Shown: positions 44,108-53,052, numbered from the stretch's first letter. The stretch: 64,000 nt of DNA from RH-AL1 sp965198485 (GCA_965198485.1 CBDAPQ010000005.1:3348001-3412000); one strand, 5' to 3'. Numbers and translations: made by a program. Notes: generated from the letters alone by a model not told the origin.

Positions 44108-44803
44108 CTATTCCTTGAAGCGATAACCGACGCCGTAGAGCGTCTCGATCATTTCGAAGTCGTCGTCGACGCTCTTGAACTTCTTGCGAAGCCGCTTGAT
44201 GTGGCTGTCGATGGTGCGGTCGTCGACATAGACTTGGTCGTCGTAGGCGGCGTCCATCAGGGCATTGCGGCTCTTGACCACGCCCGGCCGCGTGGCGAGC
44301 GCCTGCAGGATCAGGAACTCGGTCACCGTCAGCACCACCGGATCGTTCTTCCAGGTGCAGGTGTGACGCTCGGGATCCATCTTGAGCAGGCCGCGCTCCA
44401 GCACCTTGGCCTCGGACTCCTTCTGCTGCGCCGCCTCCTTGGGGTTGGCACGGCGCAGGATCGCCTTGACCCGCTCGACCAGCAGGCGCTGCGAGAACGG
44501 CTTCCGGATAAAGTCGTCGGCACCCATTTTCAGACCGAACAACTCGTCGATCTCCTCGTCCTTCGAGGTCAGGAAGATCACCGGGACGTCGGACTTCTGG
44601 CGAAGCCGACGCAGCAGCTCCATACCGTCCATGCGCGGCATCTTGATGTCGAAGATCGCGAGGTCGGGCGGGTTGGTCTTGAGCCCGTCAAGCGCCATCG
44701 AGCCGTCCGTGTAGGTCTGCACGCGGTATCCCTCGCCCTCGAGCGCGATCGACACGGAGGTGAGGATGTTACGGTCGTCGTCGACCAGGGCGATGTTGGG
44801 CAT
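44108..44803 (-). CDS. chvI: Response regulator ChvI
   Basis: A 231-residue OmpR-type regulator. Receiver: D8/D9 acidic pocket, phosphoacceptor D52 in IFDIKMPRMDG, T77 in FLTSKD, K99 in IRKPFS. The winged-helix output has LTVTEFLILQALATRPGVVK and DRTIDSHIKRLRKKF. First gene of the chvI-chvG-hprK-EIIA-HPr operon. The promoter lies in the 44804-45006 gap, which has no other feature I can support. Confidence 0.96.
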   Translation of the reverse strand: MPNIALVDDDRNILTSVSIALEGEGYRVQTYTDGSMALDGLKTNPPDLAIFDIKMPRMDGMELLRRLRQKSDVPVIFLTSKDEEIDELFGLKMGADDFIRKPFSQRLLVERVKAILRRANPKEAAQQKESEAKVLERGLLKMDPERHTCTWKNDPVVLTVTEFLILQALATRPGVVKSRNALMDAAYDDQVYVDDRTIDSHIKRLRKKFKSVDDDFEMIETLYGVGYRFKE

Positions 44804-45006
44804 CGTTCACTCGCGGTGTGCGGGCCGACGTTAGAGGCCGACGGTCCTGGGAGAGCCCGAGACGGGCGAGACGCTCTCGCGTTCCGAAGCAGCGGGTCGT
44901 AACGCCGATTGTCATCATGCGTGACCTTAAAGTCACGGCCTGTCAAGGGCTGGTGCCACAATTCGTTGCTTTAACGAGCCACGCTTATACTGGAACCTCT
45001 AAAATG

Positions 45007-45034
45007 AACAACGAGGCCGGGCGGCCTCGTTGTT
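45007..45034 (-). terminator. Terminator of the PNPOx-like gene
   Basis: AACAACGAGGCC pairs perfectly with GGCCTCGTTGTT around a four-base loop, the stem being 12 base pairs. On the minus strand it is followed by cattttag. It lies 48 bases past the gene end at 45083. Confidence 0.85.
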
Positions 45035-45082
45035 GTCACCTGGCGTCGCTGTCACCTGACGCCACCATGTGATGGCACGCCG

Positions 45083-45583
45083 CTAGAAGTTGACGACCTT
45101 GTTCTCGCCGACGTCCCGTGGTGCCTCTCCGGTCACGCGCGCCTTGATGTATCCGGTGGCGTAGACCCAGGCCGAGGACGGCGCATCCCAATATTCGGCG
45201 CTGTTCACCGTCACGCAGATCAGCGCGATGTCGGGATCCGCCGGTCCCTTGGGGAACCAAACCCGCATCGGCTCGCTCCATAGCTCCTTGACCTTGGCGG
45301 TATCCTGGAGCACCTTCCCTGTGCCCGACACCGAAACATAGTTCTGGTCCTTCGGCTCCGAATAAGCGAGCAACACGTGGCTGTCGTCCTTGATCTCGTC
45401 GAGCTTGGGCGCATCCCGCCTGGAGGCGAACCACAACTCGCCGTTAAAGTCCTTGTTCATCGCCGCCATCGGTCGGCCGCGTAGACCCTCGTCGGTCGAA
45501 GTCACGAGCAACGCGATTTTGACGTCCTTGATCAACTCCCAGACCTTCTGGCGATCGTTGTAGGATTCCGACGTCTCGGCCAC
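45083..45583 (-). CDS. General-stress-type pyridoxamine 5'-phosphate oxidase-like protein
   Basis: A 166-residue split-beta-barrel flavin-binding-like protein. The segments ALLVTSTDEGLRGRPMAAMN, LWFASRRDAPKLDEI and YVSVSGTGKVLQD match the general stress protein 26 group. It may bind FMN or F420, though no cofactor residue is certain. Start GTG 45583. No operon partner; it has its own terminator. Confidence 0.88.
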   Translation of the reverse strand: MAETSESYNDRQKVWELIKDVKIALLVTSTDEGLRGRPMAAMNKDFNGELWFASRRDAPKLDEIKDDSHVLLAYSEPKDQNYVSVSGTGKVLQDTAKVKELWSEPMRVWFPKGPADPDIALICVTVNSAEYWDAPSSAWVYATGYIKARVTGEAPRDVGENKVVNF

Positions 45584-45756
45584 TTGGCTCTCCTTCGCTC
45601 AGGCTTTTGCGCGAACGACGCCTTCGCATCGATAGTTCCTGTTGTTCTCGGCGCTGAAGGCGGGCGCGATCCTGTCGCAGCGGTCCTTGTGGCGGCATGC
45701 GGCCGAGCTGTGGCATGAGCCGACGCGGCAGCGTATCGAGCGCAAGGAGCGGGATC

Positions 45757-46545
45757 ATGACCGAGAGCGGCGACGAAGCGCCGGCGCGCCGCCCGGGCGC
45801 CGACCCGGATTTCGACCCGCTGGCCGAAGCCAAGCGGCTGCTGCGCTCGATCCGCGCCGGCGCGCTCGGTACCCTGAACGGCTCTGGCGACCCGTTCTCG
45901 ACCCTCGTCACGGTCGCCACCGACCACGACGGCTCGCCGCTCATCCTGGTGTCGCAGCTCTCCGCCCACACCCGCCACCTCGACGCCGATGCGCGCTGCT
46001 CGCTGCTGCTCGCCGAAACCGGACCCGGCGACCCGCTCACCCACCCGCGGCTGACCCTCACTGGCAAGGCCGTCAAGATGGCCGAGCCGGAGGCACGCCG
46101 AGCGGTGCGAGCGCGCTTCCTCGCCCGCCATCCACGCGCCGAGCTCTACGCCGACTTCGGCGACTTCTCGTTCTGGCGCATCGCCATGGAGCAGGTCCAC
46201 CTCAACGGCGGCTTCGCCCGCGCCGCCCGCTTCCCGGCCGCGCGTCTCATGACCTCGATCGAAGACGCCGCCACCCTTGTCGCCGCCGAGGCCGGGGCGC
46301 TGGCCCACATGAACGCCGACCATGCCGACGCGCTCGCGCTCTACGCGCGGGTGCTCGCCGGACAGCCCGCCGGCGCCTGGGTCGCCACCGGGCTCGACCC
46401 CGATGGCGTGGACCTCGCCTGCGGCGACCTCAACGCTCGCCTGCCCTTCCTCGAGCGCATCACCACGCCCGGCGACCTACGCAAGGTGCTGGCAGCGCTG
46501 GCGGAGCGCGCGCGGAGCAAGGGCGAGCCCACGCCCGCGCCTTGA
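45757..46545 (+). CDS. HugZ-like heme-utilisation/PNPOx family protein
   Basis: A 262-residue protein from ATG 45757 (MTESGDEAP). The N-terminal barrel is like pyridoxamine phosphate oxidase (RAGALGTLNGSGDPFSTLVT and ARCSLLLAETGPGDPLTHPR). The C-terminal DUF2470 domain starts AHMNADHADALALYARVL. The HugZ group degrades or binds heme; whether this one does is not shown. It lies 30 bases upstream of PhzF, in the same direction. Confidence 0.85.
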   Translation: MTESGDEAPARRPGADPDFDPLAEAKRLLRSIRAGALGTLNGSGDPFSTLVTVATDHDGSPLILVSQLSAHTRHLDADARCSLLLAETGPGDPLTHPRLTLTGKAVKMAEPEARRAVRARFLARHPRAELYADFGDFSFWRIAMEQVHLNGGFARAARFPAARLMTSIEDAATLVAAEAGALAHMNADHADALALYARVLAGQPAGAWVATGLDPDGVDLACGDLNARLPFLERITTPGDLRKVLAALAERARSKGEPTPAP

Positions 46546-46575
46546 CACCCGCCGCCCCGCACGAGACGACGCGTC

Positions 46576-47463
46576 ATGGCGCGGCGCTACCACATTCTCG
46601 ACGTGTTCAGCGGTCGCGCGCTCGCCGGCAACCCGCTGGCCGTGGTAAGCGACGCGGAAGGGCTCGACGAGGTCGCCCTGCAGGCGGTCGCCCGCGAGTT
46701 CAACCTATCCGAGACGGTGTTCCTGCTGCCGCCGCGCGACCCGGTCAACATGGCGAGAGCCCGCATCTTCACGCCGACGACCGAGCTGCCCTTCGCCGGC
46801 CACCCGACCGTCGGCGCCGCGGTGCTCGTCGCCACGCTGCAGGCGCCTGACCTCATCGCCGCGCAGGAGATCGACCTCGTGCTAGAGGAGGCGATCGGCC
46901 CGGTGCGCTGCACGGTGCGCCATCGCCGCGGCGAGGCCGCCCACGCCCGCTTCGATGTGCCGAGCCTCGCCGAGCCGTGGAGCGACCCGCCCGACGCCGC
47001 ATGGCTCGCCGCGCTGCTAGGCCTCGCGCCGGACGAGATCGGCTGGGGCGCGCACCGCGCGACGTGCTTCTCCGCCGGCGTCCCTTTCACCTTCGTGCCC
47101 GTCGCTACGATTGCAGGCCTCGGTCGTGCGAGGCTTCCTCCGGGCGAGGGTGAGCGCGAGGCCTTCTACCTGTTTGCGCCCGATGGGGACCATCCCCGCG
47201 CCGTGCGCACGCGCATGCTCGCGCGCGGGCTTGGCATCCCCGAGGATCCCGGCACCGGTTCGGCCGCCGCCGCCTTCGCCGGCGCCCTGCTGGCGGGAGG
47301 GGAACTCGGCGACGGCGACCATGATTGCCGCATCCTGCAGGGCGTGGAGATGGGCCGTCCCAGCCGCATCGGCCTTGCCTTCGGCGTCTCGAACGGCGAG
47401 CTGACCTCGACGACAATCGGCGGCGAGGCGGTGATCGTCGCCGAAGGAACCCTGCGCCTGTGA
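46576..47463 (+). CDS. PhzF-family protein
   Basis: A 295-residue isomerase-fold protein. The N-terminal segments are ILDVFSGRALAGNPLAVV and AREFNLSETVFLLPP (with the catalytic Glu in SET), then IFTPTTELPFAGHPTVGAA and the C-terminal GTGSAAAAFAGALL. The family contains phenazine isomerase and DAP-epimerase relatives, mostly of unknown substrate. Its stop overlaps the next GTG start, so it is coupled to the Nudix gene. Confidence 0.9.
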   Translation: MARRYHILDVFSGRALAGNPLAVVSDAEGLDEVALQAVAREFNLSETVFLLPPRDPVNMARARIFTPTTELPFAGHPTVGAAVLVATLQAPDLIAAQEIDLVLEEAIGPVRCTVRHRRGEAAHARFDVPSLAEPWSDPPDAAWLAALLGLAPDEIGWGAHRATCFSAGVPFTFVPVATIAGLGRARLPPGEGEREAFYLFAPDGDHPRAVRTRMLARGLGIPEDPGTGSAAAAFAGALLAGGELGDGDHDCRILQGVEMGRPSRIGLAFGVSNGELTSTTIGGEAVIVAEGTLRL

Positions 47464-48188
47464 GCGCCAAGCCGCCGCCCGCCGTCGAGCGCTCCACCAC
47501 GGTCGCCCGCATCGCCCATTGCCTCGTGCCCTACGACTGGCGCTTCGCCCGCAACGAGGCCGCGCGCATCGACGCGCGCTGGCAAGAGCTAAAGGCCGCT
47601 ACGCCCTCGCTGTTCGACGGACGCGTGCTGCTCTCGCGCGGCCTCGCGATCGACGATGACGTGCTCGGCGGCACCTCCTTCGAGACCGGCTACAAGCCGT
47701 TCCTGTGCTGGCGGGACTTCGGTTATCCCGGCGAGCCGGTGAAGAACCTCTTCGCCATGCCGGCCCTGCGCGGCAGCGACGGCGCCTTCCTCCTCGGCCG
47801 CATGGGTGCCGACACGTCCAACCCGGGCCGCCTGTATTTCCCCGCCGGGACGCCCGAGCCGGGCGATCTCGGCGCCGACGGCTTCGTCGACTACCAGGCC
47901 AACATCCTGCGCGAGCTGGAGGAGGAGACCGGGATCGCGCCCGGCGAGTTGACGCTGGACGCGCGCTGGACGATCGTCTTCGCCGGCCCGCTCGTCGCCT
48001 GCATGAAGGTGGTCCGCTCGCCGCTCCCTGCGAGCGCGCTGGTCGAGCGCGTCGCCGGCTTCATAGCAGGGCAGGAAAAGCCCGAGCTCGACGCCCTCGT
48101 GACCGTGGCAACCCCCGGTGATTTCGACGCCGAGCGCATGCCGCCGTTCATGCTGCGCTACCTCGAAGAGGCGCTGCGGGAGGGCTGA
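47460..48188 (+). CDS. Nudix hydrolase
   Basis: A 242-residue protein with the Nudix box ending ILRELEEETGI (R-E-x2-E-E-x-G-x), following FPAGTPEPGDLGADGFVD. It cleaves nucleoside diphosphate derivatives, probably with Mg. The start is GTG 47460 (MSAKPPPAVERS), overlapping the PhzF stop by GTGA. The N-terminal 90 residues form an extra domain common to larger Nudix proteins. Substrate unknown. Confidence 0.85.
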   Translation: MSAKPPPAVERSTTVARIAHCLVPYDWRFARNEAARIDARWQELKAATPSLFDGRVLLSRGLAIDDDVLGGTSFETGYKPFLCWRDFGYPGEPVKNLFAMPALRGSDGAFLLGRMGADTSNPGRLYFPAGTPEPGDLGADGFVDYQANILRELEEETGIAPGELTLDARWTIVFAGPLVACMKVVRSPLPASALVERVAGFIAGQEKPELDALVTVATPGDFDAERMPPFMLRYLEEALREG

Positions 48189-48267
48189 CCGTTAACTCGT
48201 GATTACGGACGAAGCGAGGCGGCTAGGGCATTCACACTTCCGGGTCCGCCCCTGCGAACCATGCGGG

Positions 48268-48300
48268 GTAGCCCTTCTCCCCTTGTAGGAGAAGGGGGGT
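48268..48300. repeat. CTTCTCCC-type hairpin, copy 3
   Basis: cccttctccccttgtaggagaagggg folds as a GC-rich hairpin. It is related to the hairpins at 4368-4406 and 4857-4902, without the 21-base tail. Confidence 0.5.
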
Positions 48301-48307
48301 ACCCGAC

Positions 48308-48402
48308 ACCGGTGGAGCGAAGCGGAGATCCGGATCGGTGAGCACTTTCTTCAGCATGGAAGAGCACCGGTTCCGCGTTCGCCTACGGCGCCCCGGGATG
48401 AC
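48308..48402. repeat. Intergenic repeat family A, copy 3 (inverted)
   Basis: Reads ggtggagcgaagcggagatcc ... ttccgcgttcgcctacggcg and ends ccccgggatgac. It is the reverse orientation of the elements at 15451 and 20746. Confidence 0.7.
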
Positions 48403-48465
48403 AAAGGTCGACGACGGACCTGTCACGCTTCTTGCCGGGCCGTGTTCGGGGACGACGAGGGACCG

Positions 48466-49704
48466 ATGCGCGGCTTGGCGGGACTGGTGGTGCTGGCGCT
48501 GGTCGCCTGGCTGATCGGCGGGGCGCAGCGCGCCGTGCCGTGGCGCGTCGTCATCGGCGGCTTCGCGCTGCAGGCCGTGCTGGCCGCGTTGTTCCTCAGG
48601 CTGCCGGCGGCCATCGTCGTGCTCGTCTACGCCGATCGGGCGGTGGGCGCGCTGCAGAGCGCGACCGATGCCGGCACCACGCTGGTGTTCGGCTTTCTCG
48701 GCGGCGGTCCCCTGCCCTACGCCGAGACGCAACCCGGCGCGAGCTTCATCCTGGCCTTCCGCGCCCTGCCGATGGTGCTCGTGGTCAGCGCTCTCGTGTC
48801 GCTGCTGACGCATTGGGGCATCCTCCAGCGCATCGTCGGCGCGCTGGCCTGGCTGCTGGCGCGCACGTTGGGCATCGGCGGCGCGCTCGGCCTCGGCGCG
48901 GCGACGCACATTTTCGTCGGCATGATCGAGGCGCCGCTGTTGGTACGGCCCTACCTTGCCGGCATGAGCCGCGGCGAGCTGCACGCGCTGATGAGCTGCG
49001 GCCTCGCCGGGATCGCCGGCACGGTGATGGCGATCTACGGCACGATCGTTGCGCCGACCGTGCCGGGCTCCTTCTCGCAGATCCTCGTCGCCGCCGTGCT
49101 CTCGACACCGGCGGCGCTCGCCCTCTCCGCGCTGATGGTGCCGTTCGTGAGCGACCGGGAGGCCGAGGCCAAACTCGAGGAAGCCCACCGCAACGGCGGC
49201 GCGATCGCCGCGATCGTGCGCGGCACCATGGACGGCGTCGGCCTGCTCGCCGCCATCATCGCCACGCTGATCGTGCTGGTGGCCCTCGTCACCCTCGCCA
49301 ACATGGCCGTCGGCCTCGTCGCCGCCGGCGGCGCGCCGCTCAGCCTTCAGCGCCTCCTCGCGTTAGGGTTCCGACCGCTGGTCTGGCTGATCGGCGTGCC
49401 GTGGGACCAGAGCGCCGAGGCGGCGACGCTGATGGGCACCAAGACGGTGCTCAATGAATTCGTCGCCTATCTCGATCTCGCCCACCTGCCAGCCGGCGCG
49501 CTCGATGCGCGCAGCCGTCTGATGATGGTCTACGCGCTCTGCGGCTTCGCCAATTTCGGCAGCCTCGGCATCCTGCTCGGCGGGCTCGGCCAGCTGCTGC
49601 CCGAGCGTCGCGTCGAGGTCGCAGCGCTCGGCTGGCGCGCGCTGATCACCGGCACGCTGGCGACCTTGACGAGCGGCGCCGTCGTCGGGTTGCTCACGCC
49701 ATGA
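48466..49704 (+). CDS. CNT-family nucleoside transporter
   Basis: A 412-residue inner-membrane protein with about 10 hydrophobic helices. Family signatures are THIFVGMIEAPLLVRPYL, MSCGLAGIAGTVMAIYG, GTKTVLNEFVAYLDL and LCGFANFGSLGILLGGL, the substrate- and cation-site loops of concentrative (H+ or Na+) nucleoside transporters. ATG 48466 has a gaggga ribosome binding site; GTG 48442 is also in frame. A repeat cluster lies just upstream. Confidence 0.93.
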   Translation: MRGLAGLVVLALVAWLIGGAQRAVPWRVVIGGFALQAVLAALFLRLPAAIVVLVYADRAVGALQSATDAGTTLVFGFLGGGPLPYAETQPGASFILAFRALPMVLVVSALVSLLTHWGILQRIVGALAWLLARTLGIGGALGLGAATHIFVGMIEAPLLVRPYLAGMSRGELHALMSCGLAGIAGTVMAIYGTIVAPTVPGSFSQILVAAVLSTPAALALSALMVPFVSDREAEAKLEEAHRNGGAIAAIVRGTMDGVGLLAAIIATLIVLVALVTLANMAVGLVAAGGAPLSLQRLLALGFRPLVWLIGVPWDQSAEAATLMGTKTVLNEFVAYLDLAHLPAGALDARSRLMMVYALCGFANFGSLGILLGGLGQLLPERRVEVAALGWRALITGTLATLTSGAVVGLLTP

Positions 49705-49717
49705 TCGGCTTCAGACC

Positions 49718-50275
49718 ATGACCCGCTTCTTCACGTCCGACACCCATTTCGGCGACACCCGCATCCTGCGCTCGGCCAAGCGGCCGTTCCGTACCATCGC
49801 CGAGCACGATGCCGCGCTCATAGCCAGCTGGCAGGCGACGGTGACGCCGGCCGACGAGATCTGGCACCTCGGCGACGTCGCGCCGGGCTACTCGTCCCAG
49901 GCGCTCGACACGCTGCTGGCGCAGCTGCCCGGCACCAAGCACCTGATCACCGGCAACAACGACGACGAGACCACCCGCACCCATCCCGGCTGGGCCAGCG
50001 TCCACGACTATCGCGAGTTGATCGATGACGAGGTGCTGTGCATCCTGTGCCACTACGCGCTGCGCACCTGGAACAAGATCGGCAAGGGCTCGCTCGACCT
50101 CCACGGCCATTCTCACGCCATGCTGAAGCCGCTGACCCGGCAGTTCGACGTCGGCGTCGACGCTTGGGACTACACACCCCGCACGCTGGCCTTCATGCGC
50201 GAGGCGCGCAAGCGGCGGCGGAGCAAGACTGTGGCTCCGCCTGAGAAGCGCGAGGCGAACAAGGCCGAAATTTGA
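49718..50275 (+). CDS. Calcineurin-like metallophosphoesterase
   Basis: A 185-residue metallophosphoesterase. The metal sites are D8-x-H10 (SDTHFGD), HLGDVAPG, ITGNNDDE and the end LHGHSHAM. The family acts on phosphodiesters or nucleotides. It starts 13 bases after the transporter stop, so probably the same transcript. The last 20 residues are a basic tail (RKRRRSKTVAPPEKREA). Confidence 0.9.
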   Translation: MTRFFTSDTHFGDTRILRSAKRPFRTIAEHDAALIASWQATVTPADEIWHLGDVAPGYSSQALDTLLAQLPGTKHLITGNNDDETTRTHPGWASVHDYRELIDDEVLCILCHYALRTWNKIGKGSLDLHGHSHAMLKPLTRQFDVGVDAWDYTPRTLAFMREARKRRRSKTVAPPEKREANKAEI

Positions 50276-50348
50276 TGGTATTCCAGGTAGAGGATTGTAA
50301 CGCGCGGTTGTTACAAGCTGTTTCCCTGCAGCACTTGGAAGACCTGCC

Positions 50349-50567
50349 TTAGTTCCCGCTATGCTCGACATGGTAGAGAAGCGTGCGGCAGACGGTGCGA
50401 ACGTCGTCGGGCGAAAGCTTGCCCGGAACATTGGCGCCCAAACGAGCCATGGCGACCACCTGCTGCTGCAGCGACGGCGTGAACGCCCTGTCCGGAGAGA
50501 TGTGGAACAGCGCCGCCAGCGGCGCGAGTGTATCGATCAGAAGGTCGGCTTCAGCGACGTTGGACAT
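50349..50567 (-). CDS. Small hypothetical protein
   Basis: A 72-residue product from ATG 50567 (MSNVAEADLLIDTLAPLAAL). It is helical (HISPDRAFTPSLQQQVVAMA and KLSPDDVRTVCRTLLYH), with no signal peptide. It could be a small regulator. It stands alone. Function unknown. Confidence 0.5.
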   Translation of the reverse strand: MSNVAEADLLIDTLAPLAALFHISPDRAFTPSLQQQVVAMARLGANVPGKLSPDDVRTVCRTLLYHVEHSGN

Positions 50568-50775
50568 GACACATCCCGGCCTACGCACACGATAGGACGC
50601 GCATCCGTAGCAGTCGCTGTCCCAAAAGTTAACGGGGTCGTGAAAACTTCAACGAACCGCGCGGTTTACCGAAGTCGACGGGGCAGACTTCGATCCTTCG
50701 GCCGAACCTAAGCCAAAGTCGCATCGCCGACCGGCCCCGACGCTACGACGAACTTCCGATCGCAACAGGCGCCCC

Positions 50776-50952
50776 TTAGCGGCCGCAACCTTGCGTCCAG
50801 GGCAGCAGGAAGCGCAGCGGCCAGATGCTGTGCGTCGCGGTCCTGAACAACCGTTCGCGCTCTATCGAGGCCTCGCGGACCAGCCGGGACTCGCGGGCGA
50901 TGCCGGCACCGTTGATGCCGGCATCGATAACGGGTAGATCGTAGCTGCGCAT
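50776..50952 (-). pseudogene. glpD relic (glycerol-3-phosphate dehydrogenase N-terminal fragment with internal deletion)
   Basis: From ATG 50952 the frame reads MRSYDLPVIDAGINGAGIAR, which follows the FAD-binding start of GlpD (GGGINGAGIAR), then goes straight to ESRLVREASIERERLFRTAT and HSIWPLRFLLPW, which belongs about 80 residues further along in GlpD. The middle of the first domain is missing, the frame ends soon after, and the rest of the gene is absent. G to D in the glycine-rich loop is a further sign of decay. Confidence 0.75.
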
Positions 50953-51217
50953 TCGGACCGGGCTCGTCTTCGGCGGTTTCGAGGTTAGTGTAGCGTCGCC
51001 GAGCGCCGACACGATGTCGGCTCCCGGCCACGCCGCACTCTCCCAAGTCGGCGTCCGCCGACGCCGCGTCCACGGCAAGATCGGCGTCCACCGACGTCGC
51101 TTCGCGATCGGGTTGCCGGACGCCGACATGGCCCCTCGCCGAGGCGCCAGCCGCCGCAGCGACAATGCGCACTCTCGCCGGCAGCCGCCGCTTCTGCCAG
51201 CCTCGTTTCACCCGCCC

Positions 51218-51367
51218 ATGGAGCCCGAGATGCCCCTGCCGCTGCTTCTGCCGATCCGCCCCGTTACCAGCGCGGTCGTCGCCGTCTCGGTGGCGAGCGG
51301 CCTCGCCGCGGGCCTGGCGGCCGGCGGCCTGCTCCTCGTTGCCGCCGCGATGGCGCGCCGGGCATGA
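51218..51367 (+). CDS. Tiny membrane protein, first of three overlapping genes
   Basis: A 49-residue peptide from ATG 51218: a short polar start, then a long hydrophobic stretch (VTSAVVAVSVASGLAAGLAA and GGLLLVAAAMARRA), about one or two membrane passes. Its stop overlaps the next start by ATGA. Function unknown. Confidence 0.5.
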   Translation: MEPEMPLPLLLPIRPVTSAVVAVSVASGLAAGLAAGGLLLVAAAMARRA

Positions 51368-51495
51368 TCCTCTTCTACTGGCCGATGATCGGCGCCATCC
51401 ACTTCTTCTCTGCCGCCGCCATGGGCGTCATGGCCGTGCTCTCGGGCAAGGCGCTGCGCGACCTCGGCCGGCCGCCCGATCGCGACGCGCCGTGA
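51364..51495 (+). CDS. Tiny membrane protein, second of three
   Basis: A 43-residue peptide: ILFYWPMIGAIHFFSAAAMG then VMAVLSGKALRDLGRPPD. One transmembrane helix and a charged tail. It overlaps the stop of the previous gene by four bases and the next GTG by four (GTGA). Too short for most gene finders, but the coupling supports it. Confidence 0.55.
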   Translation: MILFYWPMIGAIHFFSAAAMGVMAVLSGKALRDLGRPPDRDAP

Positions 51496-51923
51496 GCACG
51501 GCGCTCGGGCGGGCGCTCGTCTCCGGCAGCTGCGGCTGCCTCGCTTCGGTGGCGGCGCTGGCCCTGGTGGCCAAAGTCGAGGGCAAGGCGGCGGCGCAGC
51601 CGCTCAACGCGACCAGCCATTGGCTCAATGGCGATCGCGCCGCCCGCTTCCGCGGCATTGATGCGGCGCGCACCGGCACAGGGCTCGCCACCCACCTCGC
51701 CGCCACGATGTTCTGGGCCAGCCTCTTCGAGGCCTGGGAAGGCGCGCGCCATCGCCCCGGCCGGTTCGGCCGCGCCGCGGCGATGTCGGCCTTCGCCGCC
51801 GTCGTCGACTACACGGTCACGCCGCACCGTTTCACGCCCGGCTGGGAGCTGGTGCTGAGCAAGGGCGGCATGGCGCTGATCTATGCCGCGATGGCCGCCG
51901 GTTTCGCCGTCGCGCCGGACTGA
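51492..51923 (+). CDS. Membrane-associated hypothetical protein
   Basis: A 143-residue protein starting at GTG 51492: MSTALGRALVSGSCGCLASV. Hydrophobic segments at the start, at about 66-80 (GLATHLAATMFWASLFEAWE) and at the end (MALIYAAMAAGFAVAPD) suggest three or four membrane passes. ATSHWLNGDRAARFRG is conserved-looking in the middle. It is the last gene of a coupled small operon. Function unknown. Confidence 0.65.
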   Translation: MSTALGRALVSGSCGCLASVAALALVAKVEGKAAAQPLNATSHWLNGDRAARFRGIDAARTGTGLATHLAATMFWASLFEAWEGARHRPGRFGRAAAMSAFAAVVDYTVTPHRFTPGWELVLSKGGMALIYAAMAAGFAVAPD

Positions 51924-52011
51924 GACCCGCCGGCCGCCGCGCCGCCTGCGCTTGGAAGGCGGCGGCCAAGCGGCTACAAGAGCGCGAACGGCTCAGCCGA
52001 AGGATCAAGCC

Positions 52012-52782
52012 ATGGCTCACGACCACGACGCCCACCACGACGGGTCGCACGGCGCCGACGCTGCCGCTGCGGCCGCGACGGCGATCGACAAGGTCGCGGC
52101 CAAGGTCTCGCCCAAGGACGCGATCATCGAGGCGCTGATGGAGCTCGCCGGCGAGCGCACCTGGGAGGACATCTCGATCACCGATGTCGCCACCCGCGCC
52201 AACCTCTCGCTGGCCGATTTCCGAGACCAGTTCCCCTCGAAGGGCGCGGTGCTCGCCGCCTTCTCGCGCAAGGTCGACCGCATCGTGCTCGAGGCCACCT
52301 CCGACGACCTGATGGGCGAGCCGGCCAAGGAGCGGCTGTTCGACGTGCTGATGCGCCGGCTCGACGCGCTGACCCCCTACAAGCTCGGCCTCGAGGGCGT
52401 CGCCGAATGGGTGGGCCGCGCGCCGATGGCCGCCGTCGCGGTCAACCAGCTCGAGCTCAATTCCATGCGCTTCATGCTGGAGGCCGCCGGCATCGAGTCG
52501 GAGGGACCCGTCGGCGCCTTCAAGCTGCAGGGGATGGTGCTACTCTGGGGCCGCATCCTTCGCACCTGGTTCCGCGACGACGATCCCGGCCTGGCGCAGA
52601 CCATGAGCCAGCTCGACAAGGAGCTCGATCGCGGCGGCAAGATCGTCGGCCGCGCCGAGGACCTCAATCGCCTGGCGTCGCCACTGTTCTCCCTCGCCCG
52701 CGCCATGTTCGAGCGCCGCCCCGACTACCCCCGCGAGACCGACGGCTGGAAGAAGGCGCCGGAGGAATCGGCGGGGCTGTAG
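52012..52782 (+). CDS. TetR/COQ9-like transcriptional regulator
   Basis: A 256-residue protein. A His/Asp-rich start (MAHDHDAHHDGSHGADAAAA) precedes a TetR-type helix-turn-helix (ERTWEDISITDVATRANLSL and ADFRDQFPSKGAVLAAFSRK). The C-terminal half, helical and hydrophobic, matches COQ9/TetR ligand domains (VGRAPMAAVAVNQLELNSMR). The start ATG 52012 was chosen over 51883, which overlaps the previous gene. The target is unknown. Confidence 0.82.
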   Translation: MAHDHDAHHDGSHGADAAAAAATAIDKVAAKVSPKDAIIEALMELAGERTWEDISITDVATRANLSLADFRDQFPSKGAVLAAFSRKVDRIVLEATSDDLMGEPAKERLFDVLMRRLDALTPYKLGLEGVAEWVGRAPMAAVAVNQLELNSMRFMLEAAGIESEGPVGAFKLQGMVLLWGRILRTWFRDDDPGLAQTMSQLDKELDRGGKIVGRAEDLNRLASPLFSLARAMFERRPDYPRETDGWKKAPEESAGL

Positions 52783-53052
52783 GCTTTCTCGTCTGTCCGG
52801 TGAAAACGGCCGCGCCGGGTGAGACTGTCGACCTTCATGTCATTCCATCTCTCCTGCGGGAGGATGGCCGAAGACCGATGAGCGGTCGGGAGACATCTCC
52901 TGACGCCCGCCCAGTATGGTCTGCACCTGTTCCGAACGCGGCAGCCTGGCCGCCACGTCGAGGGTGGACGCGCCGCCTCTCATCGGTCATGTTACCTAGA
53001 TAGTCCCGCGCCGGCGATCAAGCCGATGGTCGGCCAAGACGGAGGTGGCTCG

